Shown: one piece after another, positions 18,426 to 25,667 of the stretch
Layout of the letters: every line of letters starts with the position of its first letter
Numbering within the stretch: position 1 is the stretch's first letter
Assembly: GCA_024636585.1 (NCBI GenBank)
Contig: JAGXGS010000019.1
Coordinates: forward strand, 1-63,987
Source: Thiogranum sp.
Lineage (GTDB): Bacteria > Pseudomonadota > Gammaproteobacteria > DSM-19610
Length of the DNA stretch: 63,987 nucleotides
Reading direction: 5' to 3'
Notes under the pieces: model-generated
Database searches by the model: none
The model's input: the letters and a program-made list of their open reading frames with translations, nothing else
Told to the model about the DNA's origin: nothing
Position numbers and translations under genes: made by a program

Positions 18426-18788
18426 ATGGAACACCGATGCAGTGTTCGCAAGCCTTTGCAATTTCAGCTGTTACTTTACAAGCACAACCTGCCGGTACAG
18501 AGCGCCGTTTGCCATAATCTTGGCCTCGGCGGAATGTTCATCAGCGCTATGGGCTATGAATGGCGCAAGAATGAAATTCTGGAAGTGGAATTTGTCGGGC
18601 CCGAAAATCAACCATCCATGCGCCTGCCGGCAGTGGTGGTACATTATGGAAAGCAGGGCGCCGGTTTGATGTTCGGTTCTATTACCGGTGAGCAGCGCCG
18701 CCGACTGCGGGTATGGCTCTTCAAGCGCCCGGCGGATGATATGGCCGGACCCGTGCCCGCCGACCAGAAGGCACGCGAAGTCGCCTGA
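18426..18788 (+). CDS. PilZ-domain protein with degenerate second motif, 120 aa
   Basis: The PilZ beta barrel starts with RCSVR (RxxxR, residues 4-8). The second motif, normally (D/N)xSxxG, reads NLGLGG (31-36), with Gly in place of Ser. Cyclic di-GMP binding may therefore be weaker or lost. GGGAGG lies 5 nt before ATG 18426. It stands alone, divergent from the dehydrogenase and converging on a Nudix gene with one base between the stops. Confidence 0.85.
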   Translation: MEHRCSVRKPLQFQLLLYKHNLPVQSAVCHNLGLGGMFISAMGYEWRKNEILEVEFVGPENQPSMRLPAVVVHYGKQGAGLMFGSITGEQRRRLRVWLFKRPADDMAGPVPADQKAREVA

Positions 18789-18789
18789 A

Positions 18790-19359
18790 TCAGTTGCTTC
18801 CGGCCGGGTTCTGAATCCGCGCCGAATGCTTGATGATTTCACCGCGCTGCAGGGGGAAACCCTTCCCCCGCTGCTTGTCCGCGTAATAGCGAACCAGCGT
18901 CTCCCTGATCACGGGAAAAGCCAGTTCATCCCACGGGATGTCAGTTTCATCGAATAAAGCACACTCGAGACTCTCGGCGCCTGCCGAGAATGCCCCGTCT
19001 ATCAGCTCACCGCGATAAATCATATACACCTGGCTGATGTGCGGAATGCTGAATAATCCATAGAGGCCGCTGATATCGACTCGCGCCTGTGCTTCTTCCA
19101 GTGTCTCGCGCATCGCCGCCTGTTCCGTAGTCTCGCCGTTTTCCATGAATCCCGCCGGCAAGGTCCACAATCCGTAACGCGGTTCTATGGCACGCTTGCA
19201 AAGCAGAATGCGCCCCTGCCATTCGGGTATGCATCCCGCCACGATTTTCGGATTTGAATAGTGGATGGTGCTGCATGTGTCGCACACAAACCGCTCGCGG
19301 TTATCGCCATCGGGAATGCGGACTCTGACGGTTGCTCCACATGTACTGCAATATTTCAC
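18790..19359 (-). CDS. zinc-ribbon Nudix hydrolase, 189 aa
   Basis: Two CxxC pairs near the N-terminus (YCSTCG and FVCDTCS) form a zinc ribbon as in NADH pyrophosphatases. The Nudix box follows: G at GFMENGE, then seven residues and RETLEEAQA. The enzyme should hydrolyse a nucleoside diphosphate-linked substrate such as NADH, ADP-ribose or FAD; the exact one is not determinable. It heads a run with a second Nudix gene and a RibD-like gene on the same strand but is separated from them by 65 bp. Confidence 0.88.
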   Translation of the reverse strand: MKYCSTCGATVRVRIPDGDNRERFVCDTCSTIHYSNPKIVAGCIPEWQGRILLCKRAIEPRYGLWTLPAGFMENGETTEQAAMRETLEEAQARVDISGLYGLFSIPHISQVYMIYRGELIDGAFSAGAESLECALFDETDIPWDELAFPVIRETLVRYYADKQRGKGFPLQRGEIIKHSARIQNPAGSN

Positions 19360-19424
19360 CTTCGTTCCTCGATCCGGGTGCGAATTAAAATGCTAACACA
19401 AGCTGCGTGAGCTGATTGTCCGAT

Positions 19425-19937
19425 TCAGATGAACGGGCGCGCCAGCAACAGACCCAACATGGTTTTTGCATCCACGATGTTACCGTTCGACACCTGTTCC
19501 AGCGCATCCTGATAGTCAATCCAGTGGACTTCGATGACTTCGTGTGGATGCAGATTGCTGTCTACCTTCTGAAGGTCCCACGCCATGTACAGGTGCACAC
19601 GCTCATCACAGAATCCCGGCGTGCTGAAGAGGCTGCCCAGCGGCCGCCATTCCTGCGCTGTCAGCCCGGCCTCTTCCTGCAGCTCCCGGTGCGCTGTCTG
19701 CAGTGGCGATTCCGGTTGATCGATTTTTCCCGCCGGCAGCTCCCACAACCAGCCGCCAGTTGCGTGCCGGTACTGGCGTAACAGGCACACCCGCCCCCCT
19801 GAATCGAAGGCAGCAACAGCAGCTCCGCCCGGATGCCTCACCACTTCGAGTTCCAGGGTCTGCTGATTGGGCAGCACCACGTTCTCCAGTCCGAGGTCCA
19901 CGACCTGGCCGCGGTAGATGGATTTACGTGTGGTCAT
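19425..19937 (-). CDS. ADP-ribose pyrophosphatase-type Nudix hydrolase, 170 aa
   Basis: The Nudix box AGKIDQPE...RELQEEAGL is intact, with the WELPAGKID context and upstream strands typical of NudF/ADP-ribose pyrophosphatases. It should cleave ADP-ribose to AMP and ribose 5-phosphate. It starts 7 bp after the RibD-like gene, so the two are probably one transcript, perhaps joining flavin or pyridine nucleotide turnover (inference). Confidence 0.88.
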   Translation of the reverse strand: MTTRKSIYRGQVVDLGLENVVLPNQQTLELEVVRHPGGAAVAAFDSGGRVCLLRQYRHATGGWLWELPAGKIDQPESPLQTAHRELQEEAGLTAQEWRPLGSLFSTPGFCDERVHLYMAWDLQKVDSNLHPHEVIEVHWIDYQDALEQVSNGNIVDAKTMLGLLLARPFI

Positions 19938-19944
19938 CTGAGAT

Positions 19945-20772
19945 TCAGCAGCCGTAAACTGCCATTGTCTGGCCAGTACCTTCCGGTGCCAGCGGATCGA
20001 GATACATAGCTCGTAATGGCATGCGGCGGGCGGGTTTCAATTGCGGGCCCCGTACGAAAGTATTGAACGCTGTGCCACCAAGCACGCAATGCGCAGTGGT
20101 CAGATACAGCCGGTCGAGCGCGTCGCCGGCAATCAACGTATGCAGCACTGCCGGGCCGGCGATCGCATAGACATTGCGACAACCCAGTTCTGCCAGGCGG
20201 GGGCGCAACAAAGAGGCGTCGACATGATCGCCGCTGCCGCAGTGGATGGCGCGGGCATGGGACCCGGAGACCAGCCGGGTCAGCCGACTGTCATCCGCAT
20301 TCGCGCCGGTGATGATATAAACATTACGATCGGCTTGGCGGCGAATTGCCGGTATCGGAATATCCAGGCTGGCGCTGAAAATGGCGATATCGGGCTGCGG
20401 CGACATACCACGCTGAATGCGCCATTCGCGTAGATCCGCAAATTCAGGCGCTGAACCGACTGGCAGTTCGGCCTGTTCCTCCTGCACTTCAGTCTGGCGG
20501 AAATAGCGCCCGCTGGTAATCAGCAGATCTGCCTGTGCGGCCAGCTCCTGGAACAGCCGCCAATCGCGATCATTGCCGATTTCAGGGGGCACCTGACCGG
20601 TCTGGCGTCCCGCGGCAGGGAGAGCAATGCGTCCGTCCAGACTGGAAATGTAATTGCTGTAGATAAATGGATCGCGGGCACCGTCGTCTGGCGGCATCTG
20701 ATCCAGATATAACCCCTGCAAGGCATGTTGCCGCCCCGGGTTCGGATACAGTTCGAGAATCTCTGTGCTCAT
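19945..20772 (-). CDS. RibD C-terminal domain (dihydrofolate reductase-like) protein, 275 aa
   Basis: The sequence follows the RibD C-terminal/DHFR-like reductase domain: YISSLDGRIAL, ADLLITSGRYFR, VDASLLRPRLAELGCRNVYAIAGP and LDRLYLTTAHCVLGG. There is no N-terminal deaminase domain, so it is a stand-alone reductase of the pyrimidine reductase/RibD-C group. The substrate is unknown. It is transcribed with the Nudix gene downstream and lies just after the iscU terminator. Confidence 0.85.
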   Translation of the reverse strand: MSTEILELYPNPGRQHALQGLYLDQMPPDDGARDPFIYSNYISSLDGRIALPAAGRQTGQVPPEIGNDRDWRLFQELAAQADLLITSGRYFRQTEVQEEQAELPVGSAPEFADLREWRIQRGMSPQPDIAIFSASLDIPIPAIRRQADRNVYIITGANADDSRLTRLVSGSHARAIHCGSGDHVDASLLRPRLAELGCRNVYAIAGPAVLHTLIAGDALDRLYLTTAHCVLGGTAFNTFVRGPQLKPARRMPLRAMYLDPLAPEGTGQTMAVYGC

Positions 20773-20803
20773 GTCTTTATCTTATATGATTATGTTCAGG
20801 CAT

Positions 20804-20835
20804 AAAAAAAGGCCACCGTAGAGCGGTGGCCTGGA
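20804..20835 (-). terminator. Rho-independent terminator after iscU
   Basis: GGCCACCG (20811-20818) and CGGTGGCC (20824-20831) form a perfect 8-bp stem with a 5-nt loop. The A-run at 20804-20810 is a T-run on the minus strand, directly downstream of iscU. It ends the isc transcript after only two genes. Confidence 0.9.
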
Positions 20836-20865
20836 TTTTTCTGTCGTGTCCGACTGGACCGCCGC

Positions 20866-21261
20866 TTAAGCGACTTCGTCCTGGTGAGCTTTCTGCCGGT
20901 AGTCAGATATCGCAGCTTTGATCGCATCTTCCGCGAGTACGGAACAGTGCACCTTGACCGGCGGTAGCGCCAGCTCTTCGGCGATCTGACTGTTCTTGAT
21001 TTCGCTTGCCTGTTCCAGAGTTTTGCCTTTGACCCATTCAGTCAACAAGGAGCTGGACGCAATCGCCGATCCGCAGCCGTAGGTCTTGAAGCGAGCTTCT
21101 TCGATAACACCCTGGCTGTTTACCTTGATCTGCAGCTTCATTACGTCGCCGCAGGCGGGCGCGCCAACCATGCCCGTACCTACACTGGTGTCGGCCTTGT
21201 CGAAAGAACCGACATTGCGGGGGTTTTCATAGTGATCCAGAACCTTGTCGCTATATGCCAT
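20866..21261 (-). CDS. iscU: Fe-S cluster scaffold IscU
   Basis: 131 aa with all three cluster cysteines at canonical positions: Cys37 (PACGD), Cys63 (YGCGS) and Cys106 (KVHCSVLAE). The HscA recognition motif LPPVK is at 99-103. IscU assembles [2Fe-2S] clusters with sulfur from the desulfurase IscS. Here it follows iscR after 34 bp, with no iscS between them and no iscA, hscBA or fdx after it. A terminator closes the unit, so the partners must be encoded elsewhere. Confidence 0.96.
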   Translation of the reverse strand: MAYSDKVLDHYENPRNVGSFDKADTSVGTGMVGAPACGDVMKLQIKVNSQGVIEEARFKTYGCGSAIASSSLLTEWVKGKTLEQASEIKNSQIAEELALPPVKVHCSVLAEDAIKAAISDYRQKAHQDEVA

Positions 21262-21295
21262 TACTGTGATTCTCCGCTAAACGTCTTAGTGCAGC

Positions 21296-21736
21296 TTATG
21301 CCGCGGATTGCTGTTCAAAACGATTGCCTTCCTGATCCTTGCTTTCGCCATCCTGTTTGATGGCTTCAGCCAGTGTCAGACCATTCAGGTAGTCGTAGAT
21401 ACGAGCGCTCAGCCGGTTCCACATAATGACGCTTTGTGGCCACTCTTCGCCCGGGATTCGCTCGCGGCGAGCCGGCATGGCGTCATCTACTGCGCTTAAA
21501 ATTTCAGCGATGGTGATTTCGTTGGCCGGGCGTCGCAGGCAGTAACCACCGCCGGGACCGCGCATTCCGGTGACCAGGCTATGGTTGCGCAGCCGCGCAA
21601 AGAGTTGTTCCAGATAGGACACCGAGATCGACTGTTCCACCGAAATATCGGCGAGTGTGACCGGGCCCTTGTTGTCTCGCAATGCGAGTTCCATCATCGC
21701 GGTGATGGCATGACGACCTTTCGTAGATAATTTCAT
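21296..21736 (-). CDS. iscR: IscR-like Rrf2-family regulator lacking the [2Fe-2S] ligands, 146 aa
   Basis: The N-terminal 80 residues match IscR closely (MKLSTKGRHAITAMMELAL, VSYLEQLFARLR, GPGGGY). Glu43, which in E. coli IscR sets operator preference, is kept. The segment that carries Cys92, Cys98, Cys104 and His107 in E. coli reads MPARRERIPGEEWPQSVIMW here, about four residues shorter and with no cysteine or histidine. The only cysteine is Cys66. The protein therefore cannot bind a cluster in the known way. GAGG lies 6 nt before the ATG. iscU follows. Confidence 0.88.
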   Translation of the reverse strand: MKLSTKGRHAITAMMELALRDNKGPVTLADISVEQSISVSYLEQLFARLRNHSLVTGMRGPGGGYCLRRPANEITIAEILSAVDDAMPARRERIPGEEWPQSVIMWNRLSARIYDYLNGLTLAEAIKQDGESKDQEGNRFEQQSAA

Positions 21737-21802
21737 GATTCGCCTCGTTTACTGTGCGGACGCCGCAAGAATGTGCGGGTCTCCGTTTCATGAACTGGGG
21801 TA

Positions 21803-21836
21803 ATGATAATAATACTTGAGTCTTTTAGTCAAGAAT
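21803..21836 (-). promoter_or_regulatory. iscR promoter with type-1-like IscR binding site
   Basis: On the minus strand, TTGACT (21832-21827) and TATCAT (21808-21803) are separated by 18 bp. A 25-bp element at 21836-21812 matches the E. coli type 1 IscR consensus (ATAsYYGACTrwwwyAGTCrrsTAT) at 22 of 25 positions by my count. It covers the -35 box and most of the spacer, so bound protein would block RNA polymerase. Confidence 0.7.
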
Positions 21837-21932
21837 AATCGAGGGGAATTTTCGTGCCGCACGAACTGCGGACATCAGGAGGCACAGCGCGACTCGAATG
21901 GCTGCTATTAAACCTTAAAGCTCGAATGGTTG

Positions 21933-23312
21933 TCAAGCCGCGAGGCGGCGGGCGAGATCTTCAAGGTCGTCTTTCATTTCCAGAATCCGCGCCGTTTCAG
22001 CCTCGACCTGCTGTTCGGTTATTCCAAGCATTTCCAGTGAAAACAGTGGGATACCTTGCTTGCCGGCTTCACCAATACCGTGCAGTGCAAGTGCCCGATT
22101 GGCAACCAATACCAGTTGCGGATAAACCGCGTGCTGATCCCAGTAGCCTTCGTCATGGTGGTAGCGCACGGCGGCGACCAGTTCGGCAGGCAGGCCCCAG
22201 GTTTCCATCAGCCAGGCGCCGATCTGGTCATGTGTTACGCCGAGCACCTGATGTTCCAGCTCGCAACCGGACAGCTCCGGATTGGCTTCGGCAAAGCGAT
22301 TGAGAATGAAGAATTCCGGCTGAAAAGTGTGGCCAAGCACCAGTCTCCCCAGGTTTTGCAACAGGCCTGCGAGATAGGCGGTACCGCGCGGCGGCCGCTG
22401 TTTGCGTGGCAGCAGTCGACCGAGATTCTCGACCAGGCGGGCGGCGTACACGGAATGTTGCCAGAAGCTATCCAGTCCAAAGGGACCATCCTGTGGTACG
22501 CGCAGCGCTGTGCCAATTGAAAATCCCACCGCCAGATTCATTACATAGTCGAAGCCGAGCACCCGCGCTATCGCAGTCTGCAGATTGCTGATGCTGCCAG
22601 CGTAACCATATAAAGATGAATTCGCATACCGGAGTACCTGGGCCGAAAGGCTCGGGTCCTGTTCGATGATGCCGGCGAGTTGGCGGGCGTTGGCATTCGG
22701 GTCGGCAGCCAGTTGTAGAATCAGCGCCGCAGTTGCCGGTAATGGAGGCAGTTCATGAAACTCCTCGATATTGCGTTTGATGCGAGCCGGCGTGAATTGC
22801 TCGACCACGGCAGAAAGTGTTAATTCGTCTTTTTGCAGGCCGGCGACAGCGCGTGCGAACTCACCGGTTAAATGATTTCCCAGCAGCTGACGGAAAGCTT
22901 TCACGGGCATGCGCACCAGCGAGGTATGGGCGCCCGGTTCAAAGATCACGGTCTGCATGTTGTTCACCGCAGCGTCGACAATGACATCGAGATTATAGGC
23001 GTGCGCCAGAGGTGGATAGGATCCCGGCTCGCAATCATCGAAAATGGTTGCCAGTTGATTGCCGGGGACCAGTTCAAGATCGCGATGCAGCAGTGTACAC
23101 AGCGCTTCGAAATCGAGCACGCGATCGGCGGGCAACACGGCCATCAGCAGGCCCTGGCCATCTATCAGGACCACTGCTCGCACCAGTTGCTCGAGCGCGA
23201 CATCGCAGGCTTGTGCGGCCTGACTGAGAGTGGTGGTTCTGGGGTGCAGTAACACCTGATAGTCGATCGTTTCGCTATCGAGGCAGGCGCGTATATTGGC
23301 TGGTATTCCCAT
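21933..23312 (-). CDS. YbaK/prolyl-tRNA-editing-like domain fused to HDOD domain, 459 aa
   Basis: Residues about 5-155 follow the YbaK/aminoacyl-tRNA deacylase fold (TIDYQVLLHPRTTTLSQAAQ, VRAVVLIDGQGLLMAVLPAD). Residues from about 190 form an HDOD domain (LPPLPATAALILQLAADPNA, DPSLSAQVLRYANSSLYG, ATWL-type helices, AVRYHHDEG). HDOD proteins are non-catalytic relatives of HD-GYP enzymes, often tied to signalling. Start ATG 23312 (MGIPANIRACLD) is chosen because the longer frame to 23528 overlaps the divergent rsd and is not family-like. The combined role is unknown. Confidence 0.82.
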   Translation of the reverse strand: MGIPANIRACLDSETIDYQVLLHPRTTTLSQAAQACDVALEQLVRAVVLIDGQGLLMAVLPADRVLDFEALCTLLHRDLELVPGNQLATIFDDCEPGSYPPLAHAYNLDVIVDAAVNNMQTVIFEPGAHTSLVRMPVKAFRQLLGNHLTGEFARAVAGLQKDELTLSAVVEQFTPARIKRNIEEFHELPPLPATAALILQLAADPNANARQLAGIIEQDPSLSAQVLRYANSSLYGYAGSISNLQTAIARVLGFDYVMNLAVGFSIGTALRVPQDGPFGLDSFWQHSVYAARLVENLGRLLPRKQRPPRGTAYLAGLLQNLGRLVLGHTFQPEFFILNRFAEANPELSGCELEHQVLGVTHDQIGAWLMETWGLPAELVAAVRYHHDEGYWDQHAVYPQLVLVANRALALHGIGEAGKQGIPLFSLEMLGITEQQVEAETARILEMKDDLEDLARRLAA

Positions 23313-23521
23313 CTGGATCGTCCCTTGATGAATCAATTGCTTGATCCACAGCAAAAACTGCACCATCATAGAAAAAATGATGGATATCAGCGTCCTGACC
23401 TGGCCATCAACCTTATGTGTAAGGGTGGGTGACAAAAGATCGGCGCTCGATCTGGGAGTTGCCGGACATTTTGGTAGAATCTTGCAGACTGACTGGAACA
23501 ATAATTTTCTGGAGTACTTGA

Positions 23522-23989
23522 ATGGCAACCGAATTGACTGCCGGCAGTGATCGCCGGGGACGGTCCCGGGAAAGACTGGCGACCCTGGTAAAAACGCGAT
23601 CGCAAACCCTGTCTCTTTTTACCGCACTGGCTAATCAGCGACCGTTTGAACCTGATGAAGAGACAAACGAAGCCCTGCAGGAATTTTGTCAGGCGTTGAT
23701 CGACTATGCCGCCAGCGCCCATTTTCAACTGTACCGTTTCTTTGCGGACAAGCTCGAACGCCGTACGCCGGTCGCTGATATAGCGGACAAGGTGTACCCG
23801 AAAATTATCCGTACCACCGATATGATTCTGCGCTTCAACGATAAATATGAAGACGTGAATTTATCCAGCAGTGATGAGAAGGTGCTGGTGTTGCTGGATG
23901 CGGATCTTTCCAGTCTCGGGGAAACACTGGCCGAACGTATTCAGCTCGAGGACCAGGTGATCAGGGCAATAACCGGTCAGACACACTGA
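23522..23989 (+). CDS. rsd: anti-sigma-70 factor of the Rsd/AlgQ family
   Basis: 155 aa, with the core pattern of Rsd/AlgQ: ALQEFCQALIDYAASAHFQLY, a charged helix pair, LSSLGETLAERIQLEDQVI. In E. coli Rsd sequesters sigma-70 in stationary phase, and in Pseudomonas AlgQ affects alginate and iron genes. The start ATG 23522 is preceded by CTGGAG 8 nt away. It is divergent from the YbaK-HDOD gene. Confidence 0.88.
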   Translation: MATELTAGSDRRGRSRERLATLVKTRSQTLSLFTALANQRPFEPDEETNEALQEFCQALIDYAASAHFQLYRFFADKLERRTPVADIADKVYPKIIRTTDMILRFNDKYEDVNLSSSDEKVLVLLDADLSSLGETLAERIQLEDQVIRAITGQTH

Positions 23990-24002
23990 CAGCGATGCCG
24001 CT

Positions 24003-24665
24003 TTATCGGGGTGACCGGGGCTCTTCCCTGGCGAGGATTTCCTGCACCTGCGAACGTCGCAGATAGCGCCAGGGTAGCGGAATCAACCCTGGAACCCGCT
24101 GCATGTAACGCCGATAGGTGTCACCGTAAAGTAACACCAGCTTCTTTTCCTCGAGTCGCGATCCAACGATCAGGTAGAGTGTCAGTATCACTGCGGACAG
24201 CAGCAGCGCCGCATCCATCTCGCGCGTCCATATGATAATGAGCCCGAAAAAGTACCAGGGGTGACGCACGAACCGGTGCGCCCAGGACAGTCCCATGGGT
24301 GCCTGATCGTTGATTGAATCGTTCCGGTCAGCCAGCTGCCGGGTGCCAATAAACTCTGCCATGTCATAGCTGCTCAGGGTCGTGAAAAACCCCGCCACCG
24401 CAGCCAGCGCCGCTACATTCATAATCCAGCCCACGACAACCGGCCACTGCCATAACGGCTCGCCGGGATAAGTGAACAGCAGCCACAGAGGCGGTATCAA
24501 TAACAGGATGGAGCCGAGGTTGAAGGTCAGCCGGTAGGCGCGAAACCCTTCGGGGAAATGCATCTGAAACCAGCTTTTGCAGGCGTTGGAGGCAAGGATG
24601 CTGTGGATGGCTGCATACAGAATCCAGGCCGAGGCCAGTAGTGTCAGGTGAGTGGGCGCGGGCAT
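24003..24665 (-). CDS. isoprenylcysteine carboxyl methyltransferase-like membrane protein, 220 aa
   Basis: Five or so membrane segments are followed by the ICMT/PEMT-type C-terminal signature: FVRHPWYFFGLIIIW, SRLEEKKLVLLYGDTYRRYM and VPGLIPLP. In this superfamily these residues bind S-adenosylmethionine. The acceptor in bacteria is mostly unknown; NnrU-like proteins share the layout. ATG 24665 (MPAPTHLTLL) is the likely start, since the longer frame runs into the divergent mazG leader. Confidence 0.8.
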   Translation of the reverse strand: MPAPTHLTLLASAWILYAAIHSILASNACKSWFQMHFPEGFRAYRLTFNLGSILLLIPPLWLLFTYPGEPLWQWPVVVGWIMNVAALAAVAGFFTTLSSYDMAEFIGTRQLADRNDSINDQAPMGLSWAHRFVRHPWYFFGLIIIWTREMDAALLLSAVILTLYLIVGSRLEEKKLVLLYGDTYRRYMQRVPGLIPLPWRYLRRSQVQEILAREEPRSPR

Positions 24666-24752
24666 AAGCGAATTGTAGCGCTTTCCGGTGGCGGGAGCGC
24701 GAACGCCTGATGGGGTATCATCGTGCGCATCACAGGTCCCGGAGGTTTTCCA

Positions 24753-25571
24753 GTGCATAAAAAACCCGCCCGGCATCAGCTCGCGGCAGTCGCGGAGTTG
24801 CTGGACATCATGGCCCGGTTGCGTGATCCGGAGAGCGGCTGCCCCTGGGATCTCGAGCAGGATTTTTCCAGCATTGCACCCTATACACTGGAAGAAGCCT
24901 ACGAAGTGGCGGATGCAATCGAGCGCAACGACCCGGACGATCTATGTGCGGAATTGGGGGACCTGCTGTTTCAGGTGGTATTCCATGCGCAGTTGGCTGC
25001 CGAGCGTGGCTGGTTCGAGTTTGCCGATGTTGTCGCTTCGATCAACCGCAAGCTGATACGTCGCCATCCGCACGTATTCGCCAACCAGCAGATTGCCAGT
25101 GCCCGCGAACAGTCTGAAGCCTGGGAGCAGCATAAAGCAGATGAGCGGGCCGCCAGAGGAGAGGAGGGCAGTGAAGGCGCCTTGAGCGGTATTCCGCTGG
25201 CTTTGCCGGCACTGGTGCGGGCACAGAAGATCCAGCGCCGTGCTTCCCGCGTCGGTTTTGACTGGACCGAAATTTCGGATGTAATCGCCAGGCTGGACGA
25301 AGAACTGCGGGAGTTGCAGGAAGCCCTTGCCGCTGGAGAGCCGCGCGAACGGCTGCAGGAGGAGCTCGGCGACCTGCTGTTCAGTGGCGTCAATCTGGCG
25401 CGCTTTCTGGACGCCGATGCAGAAGCGATATTACGAGCAGCCACTCGCAAGTTTGAAACGCGCTTCGGCATTGTCGAAATGCTGGCTCAGACACAACAGC
25501 GCGTCCTGCAGGATTTTACGCTGGAAGAGCTTGAAGAATTCTGGCAGGAGGCGAAGCGACGTACCGGTTAA
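24753..25571 (+). CDS. mazG: nucleoside triphosphate pyrophosphohydrolase MazG
   Basis: 272 aa with two MazG domains. The first has CPWDLEQDFSSIAPYTLEEAYEV and ELGDLLFQVVFHA, the second VGFDWTEISDV and EELGDLLFSGVNLARFL; both carry EExxD-type metal sites. The enzyme hydrolyses all canonical NTPs to NMP and PPi and lowers ppGpp-linked stress signalling. GGAGG (24741-24745) lies 7 nt before the GTG at 24753, which decides the start over an in-frame GTG at 24723. Confidence 0.95.
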   Translation: MHKKPARHQLAAVAELLDIMARLRDPESGCPWDLEQDFSSIAPYTLEEAYEVADAIERNDPDDLCAELGDLLFQVVFHAQLAAERGWFEFADVVASINRKLIRRHPHVFANQQIASAREQSEAWEQHKADERAARGEEGSEGALSGIPLALPALVRAQKIQRRASRVGFDWTEISDVIARLDEELRELQEALAAGEPRERLQEELGDLLFSGVNLARFLDADAEAILRAATRKFETRFGIVEMLAQTQQRVLQDFTLEELEEFWQEAKRRTG

Positions 25572-25667
25572 CGCCGGAAAAGTTGATTAAGGCGGTAAAA
25601 CCATTAAGGTAAACGCCCGGGTGCAGGCTTCTAACGATTAACAAAAAAACCACCGAGGATCTATTCA

